Of a stretch of 64,000 bases of DNA, positions 10,903-22,714 are shown one piece after another (positions within the stretch are counted from its first letter, which is position 1; every line of letters begins with the position of its first letter). Made by a program: the position numbers and the translations under genes. A model generated the notes under the pieces. The model was given only the letters and a program-made list of their open reading frames with translations, searched no databases and was not told the origin of the DNA. The stretch lies in assembly GCA_029378245.1 (NCBI GenBank), contig JARKIF010000030.1:124001-188000 (forward strand). The letters are read 5' to 3'. The stretch is from Roridomyces roridus (taxonomy: Eukaryota > Basidiomycota > Agaricomycetes > Agaricales > Mycenaceae).

Positions 10903-11659
10903 CGACAGCATTGACGGAGCGGTGGAAGAGAAAAAAGTCTTCGTCAGCCCGTACAGAATCAATTGATTGTGTCGGCAGTACTTAATCCATAACGGCGCGA
11001 GCGCCGTTCCCCTACTCTGATGTATCTGATTTCTTGCATTCAATTTCAGTGAGAGGCCAGGAGTCGGGAGTCGGGACTCAACCGGGAGCTGGCTAATTTT
11101 ATGCCGAGCCCTGCCGGCTGGCCGGCCTGGGAGGTGTGATGTGATCATGATCGGCCAGTTAGAAATGTCCGGGGATCAATGTGGGTCAATGATATCGGGG
11201 TCAGGTGCTCTCGTGTGAAGCCTGTTGACCTCATCCGGATTATGTGATTTGATCGGAAACTTTGGCTGGAGATCACATATTCAGCCCCACAGAACCCTCC
11301 TCTTGACAGAGTAGGGGACTGAGAGTTGCAACAAGATACATTCCAGCTAATGGCGTCTGGCCGTGAATTACTTACTAGGGTCCTCTCGCCTTAGACTCAT
11401 GCCCAGCGTGCCTACCTAAAACCTCCTTTGAAAATCGCTCCGGCATGAATCTGCGCAACTTGTTGACAACTTCAAGATGAGATGGCATCTCGTCTCCGAT
11501 GGATTTTGCACTCACGAAACCCTCCACAAGCATCAAGGAGACTGAGGGTCTGACTCGGAACACTTTTTGAATAGATCGCGTCAGTGATCCGGCCCGGCGC
11601 AATTCCCACGGCTCAAAGAGCAACCCTTCAAAGTGAGGACTCCAGGGTTGACGGGTACA
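10903..11659. other. Intergenic, nothing convincing
   Basis: Contains a minus-strand open frame (11375-11665) with no recognisable domain. No RNA gene or element ends were found. Confidence 0.4.
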
Positions 11660-13290
11660 ATTCATTCTTACGACTCATTCCGAACGGAGAACAATGCCAC
11701 ATCAAGTACAAGGAAATACAAGGGACGTCGGGTGCAGATCCGAAAAGAACGCACGTCGACCGTGGCGTCGCGACAGCGAGCACACTGTTTGAGGACTGTT
11801 ACTTATACTCTCCGCTTCGAGCTCCCAGCTGTCTCTCCTTGCCTCATTTCCGCCCATGAGTGATACGAACTATACAATCGATGCTGTTCGGTTTGATTTC
11901 GTCTGCGAGCAATTTTTTGGCTTGATGATTGAAACATCTGTACGTGAATTTGCCTTAATGTTGAAAGTCATCCAAGGCTGACTCGTCTCCAGGCCTCATT
12001 CATTCTCTATGGTATGGGTAACCACTACACCACGGCAGCCTGATGAATCGATACACAGGATTCTATGTTCACTACTTCTTCTCCACAATCCGCCCCCTTT
12101 CGCGCCGTATAACCAAGGCACAAATCCCTCTCTTGATAGCAATTTGGGTTATGCTTCTCCTCGGCACGACGCACGCCGTCCTCGGCTTCACACGGGACGT
12201 CCTGTATTTCCGCTATATTCAAAAGTTGGTGCGGGCGTACATCCCGTGGTCAGAAGATCCGCTTTTCCGCAAATACAACATTCTGGCGATGACACAGAAT
12301 ATTCTCTTTGCTGCCAACAAGTGAGTTGAGTTGAACAGTACGCCTCTGAGTTTCACTGACGATACCCAGCTTGCTAACAGACACCTTTCTGGTGAGTTGA
12401 TTCGTTGGAGCACAACGAACTGGAGCCGACAGTCATAGCTCTACCGCTGCTATCTAATCTGGAACTGTGATGTACGGGTCATCCTTATCCCTGGGATGCT
12501 CATGATAGCTGCCTTCGGTGAGTCTCAACTTGCAGGTTCGAATATACACCTGACTCTTGCCTCCTCTCGCCAGTACCGGGACTTCTACAAAGCATAGTCC
12601 TGAACTATCATTTCTCACTCCTGGAGAGTCTCTCCACCTTTCTCATGGCCACCGTGACAAACGTGCTTCTGACTGGGCTCATTGGTGAGTGCAGTTCCTC
12701 GACTCCCTGCGTAACGTTGCTGTAACGAGAAATTTGTCGGCAGCGGGCCGAGTATGGTGGATGAAGCACGAGGTATCGCATTACACCGAAACCTATGATA
12801 GCGTTTTCCGAACGCGTTACGGGACGGCTATGAAAATAATGTATGGCTTGCTCAAACCTACCCAGTCGTTGCTGACTCTTGAGTTACTCCACAGCTTAGA
12901 ATCCGGCGCTCTTTACTGCGTCACTTCCATCTTGCTCACAGTGACTACACCGCTGACCACTGGGGCCGGATGGTACTTCCACAGCATCCTCTTCGCGCTG
13001 GGATGGCAGATTGTCGTCAGTTTCCTGTCTTTTCACCCTGACTCAATGATGAACACTCCCCCAGAACATAATACCAACTGTAGCCCTTGCCCGGGGGACT
13101 CAACATTCTGAAGATGGCGAATCCTCACCGGGTGAGGAAGGCGACCACCCTCTGGTTTTCGTCAACCTAGGCCCTAGATCAGCCAATGCAAATAGCACTC
13201 AACCTTCAGACGTGTCGTCGGAGGTCATCTATATAAGGAGGAAATCAGGGGAGAGCGCCGTGTAGGCAGTAGCGACGAAAAGAAAATGTA
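11660..13290 (+). repeat. Segmental duplication, copy 1
   Basis: The promoter and whole gene resemble 16080-17950: upstream blocks CGACTCATTCCGAAC, GAGAACAATGCCACA and GTGGCGTCGCGACAGCGAGC are shared in the same order, all exon junctions correspond, and the 3' end is nearly identical. Confidence 0.8.
11856..13265 (+). CDS. Seven-helix integral membrane protein, copy 1
   Basis: Nine exons (11856-11939, 11993-12011, 12059-12320, 12370-12391, 12439-12517, 12574-12684, 12744-12840, 12895-13015, 13065-13265) give 331 aa with no internal stop. Two are micro-exons of 19 and 22 nt, and exon 8 ends at a non-consensus GTCAGT donor conserved in all copies. About seven hydrophobic segments: around ASFILYG-FYVHYFF, LLIAIWVMLLLGTTHAVLGF, the segment from ILFAAN to YLIW, ILIPGMLMIAAF, FLMATVTNVLLTGLI, ALYCVTSILLTVT and SILFALGWQIV, with a hydrophilic C-terminal tail. 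It belongs to an unnamed multicopy family in agaricomycetes; receptor-like topology is inferred, ligand and function unknown. Confidence 0.8.
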
Positions 13291-13571
13291 ATGTCTGTAT
13301 CATTAGAGATCACTTGAATAGAGGTTCTGGTTAAACTTTCTTTCATTCAGCAGTCTGACGGGCAGCGTGCTCTGTACACCCGCGAATAGCATTCAAATCC
13401 GCGCCATCAAGTGTCGAATCCACGTGTGTCCAGTTTCACCTATTTCTACGCCTTAAGTCCGCGTGGCATCCGAAATTCGATATGGCTCCCAATCGCTTCC
13501 ATTCTTCCTATATTACAATAATATCGATACAAATTGAACCCGATTCTTTGATTCAACCACCAGACTAAGTG

Positions 13572-14977
13572 CTAGGCGCTCTCCTCGGACTTCCTCCCAA
13601 TGTATATCACCTCCGAAGAAACGTCCGAAGGCTGGGTTCCAAGCCGAGGTCTCGAAGCTGGGGCGAACACCATTTTGTGATCGACAACGGCTGCACCTCG
13701 GGGGCGCATTCCATGGGAGGCCGAGGACGGTGATGCCTCGATATCGAGACATTCGGACTCGAACTCGCAGTCGTCGGGTTGTTGTGTCCCGCGGACAAGA
13801 GCAACGGTTGGGATTATGTTCTTTGAATGAATCAACGGGGTGTCAGCATCGAGTGTCGCTGAGGAACTGACCAAGATCTGCCACCCCAAAGCAAAGGTGA
13901 TACTGCGGACGTACCCCGCCGCTACGCTCATGAATGGCGAGGTTATAGTGAGGGTAAGTGAAAAAAGGCAGTAGAGGGCGCCCGATTCGAGGCTGCGGGC
14001 AATTCAGTTGGGTGGCGATAGAAAGGACCGAGAGGCAGACGTACATGATCCGCATAGCAATACCATACCGCCTCTGGAAGACGCTGCTATACGTCTCGGT
14101 ATAGTGCGATACCTCGCGGCTCATCCACCATATACGGCCCGCTGTCATTGTGCGTTTAACGGGATGCTCAAATTCAAGTGTGAAGAAGCACTCACCGATG
14201 AGGCCTGTGAGAATCATATTCGTGAGAGTGGCCAGGCCGAAGGTGGCGACGTCCTCCGCGAGAGAGAACTGCCACGCGAGGTCGAGGCTTTGGAGGACCG
14301 CGGGTACTGTAGAGGGGCAAGGTTGAAATGAGTGCACGAGGAGAAGGATACACGGACCGAAGGCTGCTATCATCAGCACTCCGGGTAGGATGGTGACCCA
14401 GATACGACGATTCCAGATGAGATAACAGCGGTAGAGCAGGAAAGTGTCAGTTAACAAACTGAAATACATATGGTCGGTTCAAGTCGTCGGCAGCTTCATA
14501 ACTCGACCCACTTATTCACAGCAAACAAAATATTCTGCCCCTGCGCCAGGGCGTTGTACTTTTCGAAAGTCTGATCCACGCCGGGCAAAGCTCGCACCAC
14601 CGCCTGTAAAAAGCGAAAGTACAGAATATCCCGGGTGAATCCCAGCACGGTGTGTGTCGTCGCAAAGAGGAGCATTAGCCAGATGGCTATTAGGAGTGGT
14701 AGTCGGCCATTAAGGACGCGTCGGGAAAGGTCGCTGATGGTGGAGAGGAAGTAATGAACGTAGAATCCTGCGAGGCCGATTAGGCCGCCGCCCAGGCTTG
14801 GTGAGAAAGCGATTCAGGACTCGCCGTAGAGAACGAATGAAGCCTTGACGACCGTAAGATAAAGAGGTAACACGAAATTGAAGGGGATGCACGCACGCAT
14901 GTTTCAACCATGAGGCTCAGGAATTGCTCGGCGACAAACTCGAACTCCTCGGCGTCGACGGTGTAATTCGTGCTCAT
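13572..14977 (-). CDS. Seven-helix integral membrane protein, inverted copy 3
   Basis: Eight exons (14977-14897, 14843-14825, 14767-14512, 14458-14358, 14306-14196, 14141-14045, 13992-13872, 13820-13572) give 344 aa. It is more diverged than the other two but keeps the 19-nt micro-exon and the GTCAGT donor. The intron between the 22- and 79-nt exons of the paralogues is absent here (fused 101-nt exon). Intron 2 starts with GC (GCGAGT) instead of GT. Introns 14357-14307 (51 nt) and 14195-14142 (54 nt) are multiples of three without stops, so retained forms would also be readable. The protein ends in a long polar tail containing TQPSDVSSEVIYIGRKS, as in the paralogues. It converges on copy 1. 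Confidence 0.8.
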
Positions 14978-16079
14978 GATGGAGGAGGGGAGGGAAGCTG
15001 GGGGATTGTAGCCGGCAATATTAAATGCACGCAAATCGCACGATTTCGCCGGCATATGGTGACAATAGCATCCGGCCTATACTTACGAACCGGCGCTCGA
15101 TGTCAAGGCCCTTGTGCTCAATGCGGACACTTGTTTGAAGTGGCATTGTTCTGGGTACGTGATGCTCTGCAATGGCGTCTGCAATTGTTTTGACTACATA
15201 TACCTCGGCAGCATTGATACGTACTCTTTGAAAATTGAAATGCTTGAATTCAACCAAGATGTCAACCGTGGTAAACCAGTGATGCAGATCAAGACGTCGA
15301 TCACGAATCAAAGCAGAGCCAAACAACGACCTTCTTGCTCTTTCCTCGGCGCAGTCTGGCTTCTTTCTATTGCTTGAAGACTGTCAGGATGGACAAAGGA
15401 TGGAATTGTCAAAGTATGGAGAGAGAGATGCCGGGGCGTCTGGGTCGCCGGGAATGAAGGATGTGTGTGGGTTGAGTGACTGGCACTGGAGGACCCTCAG
15501 GTTTGGAAGTCGTTCTGCCCCGCGCAACTCGTATCGTCCATTTCAATTTCGAGCCTGCTATTTCCCTGCTACCCACTCTTTCCACGCAGCCCTTCTTTTT
15601 ACATCCGACGCGACCACTCGCCAATCGTACTCGTCGAATTTGATGGAAGGTTTCTGCGCATAATGATACGATGGTGTTATAAATCGGGCCAGGCAGCAGG
15701 TACCATTCAAACAAGAATTGAAACAACCCTCCGGCAGTGCGACACCATCCTAAATGAGAATTTTTTTGTTGCGGCGGGTTGCCATACTCATTCGGTCGAA
15801 GAGGCTTCAAGCCTCCACCACGACCATCCAGCTTTCTAGAACCACGGATTCAACGGAGGGAGGAGGTCGTAGTTCAGACACGACAACTCGAGAAATCATT
15901 TCATCGGGATTTGACACTGACTAGGCTGGTGCTGTTTCGGTCCCTGCACTCCACATTCAACTGTCAGCCGCGCATTCGGATCGGAATGGCATGCCTCACT
16001 TTCACTGACAGCGGCAAACACATTACCATCACGTTTCAGAGCGTGATGCTCCGGGCCTCCATATTGACGGGTATCAGCT
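14978..16079. other. Intergenic between diverging membrane-protein copies
   Basis: Flank of copy 3 on one side and of copy 2 on the other. Open frames on both strands (15021-15326 minus, 15409-15810 minus, 15779-16276 plus) show no domain or splice logic, so I do not call a gene. Confidence 0.4.
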
Positions 16080-16272
16080 CATGTTACGACTCATTCCGAA
16101 CTTGTTCCGAACGGAGAACAATGCCACACCAAGTACAAGGAAAATACTTACAAGGGACTCGGACGTTGGGTGCAGATCCGAAAGGAACCGACGACCGTGG
16201 CGTCGCGACAGCGAGCGCTGTTATAAGTACTCTCCGCTCCTCCCAGCTGTTCGCCTTATCTCCCTTCCGCCC

Positions 16273-17922
16273 ATGAGCACGAACTATACGGTCGACGCTG
16301 TTCGCTTTGATTTCCTCTGCGAGCAATTCTTTGGCCTGATGATTGAAACATCTGTACGTGAATTCGACTCAATGTTAAAAGGCACTCCGAGGCTCACAGG
16401 TCTCCAGGCCTCATTCATTCTTTATGGTAAGGACGACCAAATTACACGGCAGCCAAATGAATAGATGTCAGGAACTGGGTTTATTTGCATCGGTTCGTAT
16501 TGTATGTATCCGTATACTTGATGTACAGCCTACGTATGATATGAATCAGTCCTTCTATCTTCTTGACTTCCACGTCCCCTGTCGCACTATTGTCCATTTG
16601 CGCACTCGAGTGTCTCCTCAATCCTGAGCCTCGTTGGCTCTAGCAGCCACCTCTGGCATGCATTTTCTGACAATAGATACCCAGGATTCTACGTTCACTA
16701 CTTCCTCTCCACAATACGCCCCCTTTCGCGGCGTATAACCAAGACGCAACTCCCTCTTTTGATCGCAATTTGGTTCATGCTTCTCCTGGGCACGACACAC
16801 GCCGCTCTCGGCCTCACGCGGGACATCGTGTACTTTCGCTATGTTCAGAAATCCGCCCGAGCCTACGCCCCGTCACAGACAGATCCCTTATTCCGCAAAT
16901 ATAAAGCGCTGGCGCTGACGCAAAATGTTATCTTTGCTGGGAACAAGTGGGTCTTTGAATTGTTGCGCTGTGCACCTGAGTTTGACTGACGAAACCCACT
17001 GGCAGTTTGCTAACAGACGCGTTTTTGGTGATTTTTCATTCAAGTTCGGGTGCGATGGATCAGAACTCACCGTGAGGCATATATACCAGCTCTACCGCTG
17101 CTATTTAATATGGAACTGTCGTCTATGGGTGATTGTCTTCCCGGGAATCCTCATGATAGCCGCCTTCAGTGAGTCTCAAATTGCATGTTCAATTGATATT
17201 GTACTGAATCATGTCTACCCAACAGTACCAGCACTTCTCCAAAGCCTCGTTCTAATTGAGCATTTCTCCCTGTTGAAAAGTCTCTCCTCCTACCTCATGG
17301 CCACCGTGACAAACATGATTCTCACCGGACTCATTGGTGAGTGCAGTTACTGGAATACGGCCGCTATTTTGACGGCACAAATTGCGACAGCTGGCCGCAT
17401 ATGGTGGAAGAAACACGAAGTATCGCATTACACCGAAAGCTATGAGAGCATTTTACGAATGCGTTATGCGACGGCTATGAAAATAATGTACGGCCCCCTC
17501 TGGAAGTCCCGCAATCGATCGTTGCTCACTCCTGATTGATTTGCCAGACTAGAATCCGGTGCCCTTTACTGCACCACTTCCGTCCTGCTCATAGCAACTA
17601 CCCCACTTAAAACTGGGCCTGTGTGGTACTTCCACAGCATCCTGTTCGCGCTGGGGTGGCAGATTGTCGTCAGTTGCCCGTCCTTTCACTCCTGATACAA
17701 CACTGAAGATTTCAGCAGAATATAATACCACCTGTAGCCCTCGTGCGGGGGACTCAGCAGTCTGAAGATGGCAAATCCTCACCTGGTGAGGAAAGTGGTC
17801 ATCCAATGGTGTTGGTCAACCTAGGCCCGAGATCAGCCAATGCAAATAGCACTCAACCTTCAGACGTGTCGTCGGAGGTCATCTATATAAGGAGGAAATC
17901 AGGGGAGAGCGCCGTGTATTAG
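16273..17922 (+). CDS. Seven-helix integral membrane protein, copy 2
   Basis: Nine exons (16273-16353, 16408-16426, 16685-16946, 17006-17027, 17090-17168, 17226-17336, 17391-17487, 17548-17668, 17719-17922), 331 aa, the same length as copy 1 with every internal exon conserved in size. Topology as copy 1: hydrophobic blocks at PLLIAIWFMLLLGTTHAALG, ILMIAAF, SSYLMATVTNMILTGLI and SILFALGWQIV. A TTATAAGTA sequence at about 16221-16230, roughly 45 nt before the ATG, may be the TATA element; copy 1 has a related but altered sequence there. Intron 2 is 258 nt rather than 47 nt because of the insertion at 16467-16671. The reading frame is intact, so this is probably functional. Confidence 0.85.
16467..16671. 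mobile_element. MITE-like insertion in intron 2 of copy 2
   Basis: 205 bp beginning GTCAGGAA and ending TTTTCTGAC, i.e. short inverted ends (GTCAG/CTGAC), flanked by the direct repeat AATAGAT (16460-16466 and 16672-16678). The paralogous intron in copy 1 lacks it and matches on both sides. A 7-bp target duplication with short inverted ends fits a small non-autonomous DNA transposon; superfamily not assigned. Confidence 0.75.
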
Positions 17923-18179
17923 GCAGTAGCGACGAAAGGAAAATGTAGCATATGTACCTAAAATCAGTTGAAAAAGGGCTCTGGTTGGACTTCTTTTCAC
18001 TCAGTAGTCTGACGGAAGGGAAGCTTGAGTTATGTAGACCGTCGAGGAATTCCGAGCGATGGGGAATTCAGGATGCGGGGGAGGGGTCGGATTGGAGGCG
18101 GGTAGCGTGCTCGGTATATTCTGTACACTCGCGCATAGCATTGAGATCTGCGCAAGCGGATACACGAGGGAGGGAAATA

Positions 18180-18767
18180 CAAAGTCGACCTCATCAAATT
18201 CTTCCTCGCGACGTTGGGGACGCTGTGTCCGCAGCTAAAAGAATTGGACTTTTCCTATCCAGTTGGAATTCCGCGGGGATGAACAGAACAGCAGGGATTC
18301 CTATGGGATTGAAGTTGATTCCGCCCTCTCGGAGTGCCTGCGCGGCTTGCACCGTATCGAGAGGATAACGGCGGACACGCTCGACGAGATGGCGCTGCAA
18401 CACCTAAATACTATCCCGTCTTCCAACCCTCCGCGAACTGAAACTCAACAACATGGCCATTTCGGATTTGCCTGTGCTCGACGAGGACGGAATATCATTG
18501 CCATCGCTTCAGAACCTATATCTCAACACGGCGGAATTGACACCCTGCGCACCGCTCGAGAGCTTGAAGCAACTCGACGTCGAGGCGTCGCCTATCACGG
18601 AGGTTGATGTGAAATCTGTCGCTCGGTATTTGGCGCACCTGTTCCCGCGTTTGAAGATGCTCGAGACGCTTGTCGATTCGTTAGAAGGGGAGACGGATCG
18701 GGAGGAGGAGTTGATACCGGAGCTCTGGAGTACCACCCTCGTTGGAAGCGGGTGGCGGGTATTTTGA
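18180..18767 (+). pseudogene. F-box/LRR-like fragment with internal deletion
   Basis: Starts mid-gene at LGTLCPQLKELDFSYP, then shifts frame to SALSECLRGLHRIER and TADTLDEMALQHL, shifts again to LPVLDEDG and SLQNLYLNTAEL, and jumps directly to PLESLKQLDVEASPITEV and FPRLKMLETLVDSLEGE. The closest relative in the window is the 36750-38522 gene, where about 130 residues lie between those last two blocks. No F-box remains. It abuts the membrane-protein duplication. Confidence 0.7.
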
Positions 18768-18990
18768 ACTTGGGCGGATAGGAAGAGGGGAATGAAGCTG
18801 CGGTGAAGGTGGAGTAGAAAATTTTTCGGATTGACCATGATGAAGACATCGCATACGTATACTGTTTGAACTTCGAGACCTGGTTTCCCGAATAAACACA
18901 TTGAGGAATTCCGGCGAAATAGGACCGGCTTTTTCAGCGAGCAACGGCTTTACTTGATGGTAAAGGGAAGATGATGGTACATACGTGAAA

Positions 18991-20331
18991 CTATAGCTGA
19001 GCAGTAACCTCATGATTCAACCCCCAAGTTCTCCCCTCCTGGGCATTCTTCAACGCCGACCCCATCCGCCCGGTATAATTATTTTCGCGCATCCACCTCT
19101 CCAGTGTGTACGTCTCCGGATGGACTTTCTTGATCCATTCCATATCCTTCTGCCCAACAATAACATCATCGCGCAGAATTCTCCAAAACGCCGAAAAGTT
19201 CCCGCGAATGGTGCGTGACCCATCGCCCACCTTTTTGTCGCTGGCAACGGGGTGGTTGATTCCCTCGTCAAAGTTGGTCCACCATTCGTCCATCGTCTGA
19301 CGCTTGTACACTGCCGGCTTTCCCGTCACTTTGGTGAACGTCTGGAATAAAAACTGGATGAGCTGGATTTCTCCCGCAGGAGGGAATGTACACACCTCGA
19401 CGAGATACTCCCATCCGACGCGCTCGGAAGTCACATGCAGCTCTTTGCTGGAGGTCTCCTCCCGATGGTCGAACGTGTAGCGGGCCCACCATCCAAGGTC
19501 CTTCAGCGCGATCATGGGCGGCTGCCCGTCTTCGATTGGCGCTGCAAACACAACTGTACTGTCCTTGCGTACATTGAGCGGATCGAACAGTCCCTGAACA
19601 GTTCAATGAACACCATGAAGATTATATATAAGTAGAAGGAATACGACTCACTCCCATCAGGAGTTCCATGTACGGCCCTGTACTGACGATGCTCCAGGAC
19701 AAGGCGCTGTCCGAAACTTGGGAAGGCTGGGAGCGTAGGAACTCGGCGACACGCGCTTTGGCATCCATATGGTCAACCTTGTACTCGGGATTGTACCCAG
19801 TCAGCTAATGACGGTGAGATCTGGAGGTTGGAAGACGCGTGTGTAGAGCATACCTTGGAAACATACGGCAAGCTGCTCCAGACGTAGTGCCGAAGGGACT
19901 TGATTCCTTTAGCGGTTTCGAATATCCGGACTCCAGAGTACTAGATGCTTTCTGATCAGCAAGATTTCGAAGTTCAACAATGGAGACTCGCCATTTCGAC
20001 AACCTCGCCTACGGTGAACCCGTCGGTGTTTACCCAAGCACCATACGCGCCCTCCATGGCGCCAGCGACGGAGTCCATATCTTCAAACGAGCCTGAAATA
20101 AATGAGAAGCAATTCAACACCCAACGACAAATAGATACCTTTAACGCATTCCACGCCCTGCTCAGCCAACTGCAACGCGTGTTTGCTGTTAGGATCTCTC
20201 GTGAGCGCGCGTACTGCGTAGGGAGACGCGTTCCCGTCGGCGGTTGGAGCAAGGAGGGCGTCGACGACAGCCTTGCCTTGTGCGCCGGTTGCGCCGATGA
20301 CGAGGATGATTTTCTTGTCGTTGGTAGACAT
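18991..20331 (-). CDS. NmrA-like NAD(P)-binding family protein
   Basis: Five exons (20331-20139, 20092-19992, 19940-19854, 19804-19652, 19593-18991) give 378 aa. The N-terminus MSTNDKKIILVIGATGAQG carries the GxxGxxG dinucleotide-binding motif at residues 14-19, followed by VVDALL and VRALTRDP. KSLRHYVWSSLP and STGPYMELLMGGLFDPL are characteristic of the NmrA/HSCARG branch of atypical short-chain dehydrogenases. These bind NAD(P) and act as redox sensors or reductases; the usual Tyr-x3-Lys pair is not evident, so catalysis is uncertain. Cytosolic (no signal peptide). Intron 2 (19991-19941) uses a GC donor (GCGAGT); splicing there gives the family-like EVVEMYSGVRIFETAKG. Flanked by F-box loci and not obviously co-regulated with them. 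Confidence 0.85.
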
Positions 20332-20735
20332 GATCAAAGATGAGAGATGTTTTCGAGTTACAAAGTTGGTTTTCTTGGTGAGGAAACAGTCTCGGTAGGG
20401 ATGCCTTTATACTCCCATAGTTTTTGAATAAGTCCCTCGCCCGAGGGTGCCCGAGTGAGAACTTGATCTTGGTCATCAACGTGCCTCGGGCATGACCTCG
20501 GGCATGGGCTCGGGCAGCCAAGTCGGCGAAGTTCAGTGCGATACGCGAGTGTATACATGGCCGAGAGTGTGCCCGAAGTTGAAAACGAAAGTCGGCCGCG
20601 GCTACAAGAAAAGAACAATCTGAGAGGTGCAAGAATCTGACCAAATTAGAATTCCATCAGTACGACAGTCGAACAAGTTTGCCTTCCACGGGCACCTCCC
20701 CTAACCCGTCCATTCAGTTCCAACCAGTATTAACT
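20332..20735. other. Intergenic, nothing recognised
   Basis: Presumed promoter of the NmrA-like gene, with repeated CTCGGGC(A/C) words at 20445-20575. No gene seen. Confidence 0.4.
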
Positions 20736-22350
20736 TCACCGCGCGCCGCCCTTCGCCGACCGTTTCATCATCGAATCCACCTTCTTCCAGCGTTCATCGT
20801 ACTCGGACGCCTCCGGTAACACAGTCGCCTCCCATTCGATATTCCCATCCAAACTATCAATGAGCGTCTCGATCGTCTTCAATCCCGGGAAAATGCGCGC
20901 AAGGTACAAGGCGACAGGGCGTGGGTTCGAAATCGGCGAGGCCTCGACGTCGAGAGTCTCCAGACTGGGAAGCGAGAAACTTGAGTTCGAGGTCGGAACG
21001 ACGGTCGCGTTGAATACAATGCCGAGCTTGTTCAACTTTGGGCAGTATTGAGCGAAAGAATCGAGGCATCGCAGGGTGGTGCGTGGGGCTGCGGTGCCGT
21101 AGAACGACTCGATATTGAGTTTCTCGATGTGCCGCCACGAGCGTGCCATGTCGGTGACAATGGCGTCATCCAGATCGACGCCAACCCCTGACAAGATGAT
21201 CACGGACGTCAAATTGACGAACGAGAACAGAGGACGGAGGGACGAGGGTGGGACGAGATAGTCGGGGGCGTCGGACACGTCGATCACGGTGTACCCTTCG
21301 CTGAAGTTGAATTCCTTGAGCGTGGTATAAGAAATCCCACGCGCTGCAGCGGACAGCACCGACTCCACCTGACTCGGTGTCGAGAAGTCGCGAGTTTCGC
21401 CGGTGAACTCCACAAGCGGGATGCCACGTCCGAGCTTGAGGAAATCCTGCATAGAGTCGGGATCAGAGGTGAAATGCAATGTCTGGAGCGACGGGAAGAA
21501 TGGCTGGTCGCTTGGGACATTGAAGCCAGATGGGAAAGCCCCAAGCCTCAGATCCCGGAGACTGTGAAGGCGGGAAATGTGAATGAGGGCGGCGTGATCG
21601 AGGATGTCGGTGAGCAGCCTTTTGAGGCCGTTCAAGCCGCGCACGCACTGCGAGACAGCAGATGCGGCAGAGGACATCATTTTCGCACTCCCCGCGTCTA
21701 GAATCCGACAGTTGATGTCGTTCAACTGGGGACAGCGCAGGGCGAGTCCCGACATGAGTTCCGCGGCAGCGGGAGTCGCGCAAGGAACGCGAATCGTCGT
21801 GAGCTGCGGACCAAGAAAGTGGTGGATGAAGCCGAAGTCACTGGCTTTGTGCTCCCAATAAAGACCCTGGAGGATGGGGAATATGGTGGGGGAGAGCCAG
21901 GAGCTCGCGGCTGGGAGCACGGACGCGGGATCGGCGTAATTGGAATCGGAGAAGAGGTGCTGGATGCACGGTGCATAGAAACGGACGCGTTCCAAGTCCA
22001 ATTCTTTCAGAGGGCGAAGCAGTATCTGGCGGAAATCAGCGGTCGATAGAGGTCCGACGCGTTGTGGCACGCACCATGCGGTATTTTATGAAGAATAATT
22101 CACCCGTCGATTCGAGTTTGTAGGCGTCGGATGGAAGACACCGAAGGAGGTTCAGCAATGTCACTGAGTCCCAGATTATGCGGAGTGCGTTGGGAAAGAA
22201 GACGGCCTTCGAGGTACGGGCCAGCACAACGAGGTCGCCCAATCTCGCTTTGGTGACTTCGAGAGTGATGCGGAAAGGGTGCCATGTGCGCGTATCCAGC
22301 TGAGTGCATATACGATCCACAATCTCGGGGATTTGCAGAGCACGATGCAT
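20736..22350 (-). CDS. F-box/LRR-like protein, intact
   Basis: Two exons, 22350-22075 and 22025-20736, give 521 aa. Exon 1 encodes the F-box-type domain (MHRALQIPEIVDRIC, LVVLARTS, ALRIIWDSVTLLNLLRCLP). The 49-nt intron sits where all family members have one, just before the LRPLKELDLERVRFYAP block. The rest is LRR-like: SQCVRGLNGLKRL, HISRLHSLRDLRLG, PFFPSLQTLHF, VGVDLDDAIVTDMARSW, CLDSFAQYCPKLNKL, LETLDVEASPISN and FPGLKTIETLIDSLDG. Expected role: substrate adaptor of an SCF-type ubiquitin ligase; substrate unknown. This is the best intact reference for reading the broken paralogues nearby. Confidence 0.85.
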
Positions 22351-22456
22351 GGTGGCGGAAGAAAAAGCGCGGTGCACAGCATTGCACACAGGAACAAATT
22401 GAATAAGCCGTCAGTGATCCATTGATGCATCAATCGCCGTTTGCTTTTTGATTGCT

Positions 22457-22714
22457 ACAGCGGTTTTCAAAACAGTATACGGGTTTTGATCCAGTGCTCC
22501 ACCTTCGTTTGTGTTGACCTCTGTATGCCGGTGAGTCTGCTTCGACTCCACTCGCCTGCCCGGAAAGGGAAATGCCGTCCAGCCACGGCATAGCTCTTGA
22601 ATTTATTTGTGGAGTTGAGTGGAGCGGAAGCTCGACTCTCCGTCAAACAAAGGTCAGCAAAAATGTACGTGGAGCGAGGCTCCAAACCCGTATACTGTTT
22701 TGAAAACCGCTGTA
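22457..22714. mobile_element. mariner-like MITE, copy 1
   Basis: About 254 bp between TA dinucleotides, with near-perfect inverted termini of about 30 bp beginning CAGCGGTTTTCAAAACAG. A second copy in opposite orientation lies at 33427-33692. TA target duplication and CAG ends fit a Tc1/mariner-type non-autonomous element. It lies upstream of the 20736-22350 F-box gene. Confidence 0.85.

Larger units (their letters stand above)
16080..17950 (+). repeat. Segmental duplication, copy 2
   Basis: Partner of 11660-13290, about 4.4 kb away in the same orientation. The last coding exon and early 3' flank (17836-17917 against 13180-13262) are essentially identical, although upstream exons differ at many positions. 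Confidence 0.8.

Noticed and set aside
15021..15810. Protein-coding gene between the membrane-protein copies
   Set aside because: Overlapping frames on both strands, no ATG with good context, no domain, no coherent splice sites.
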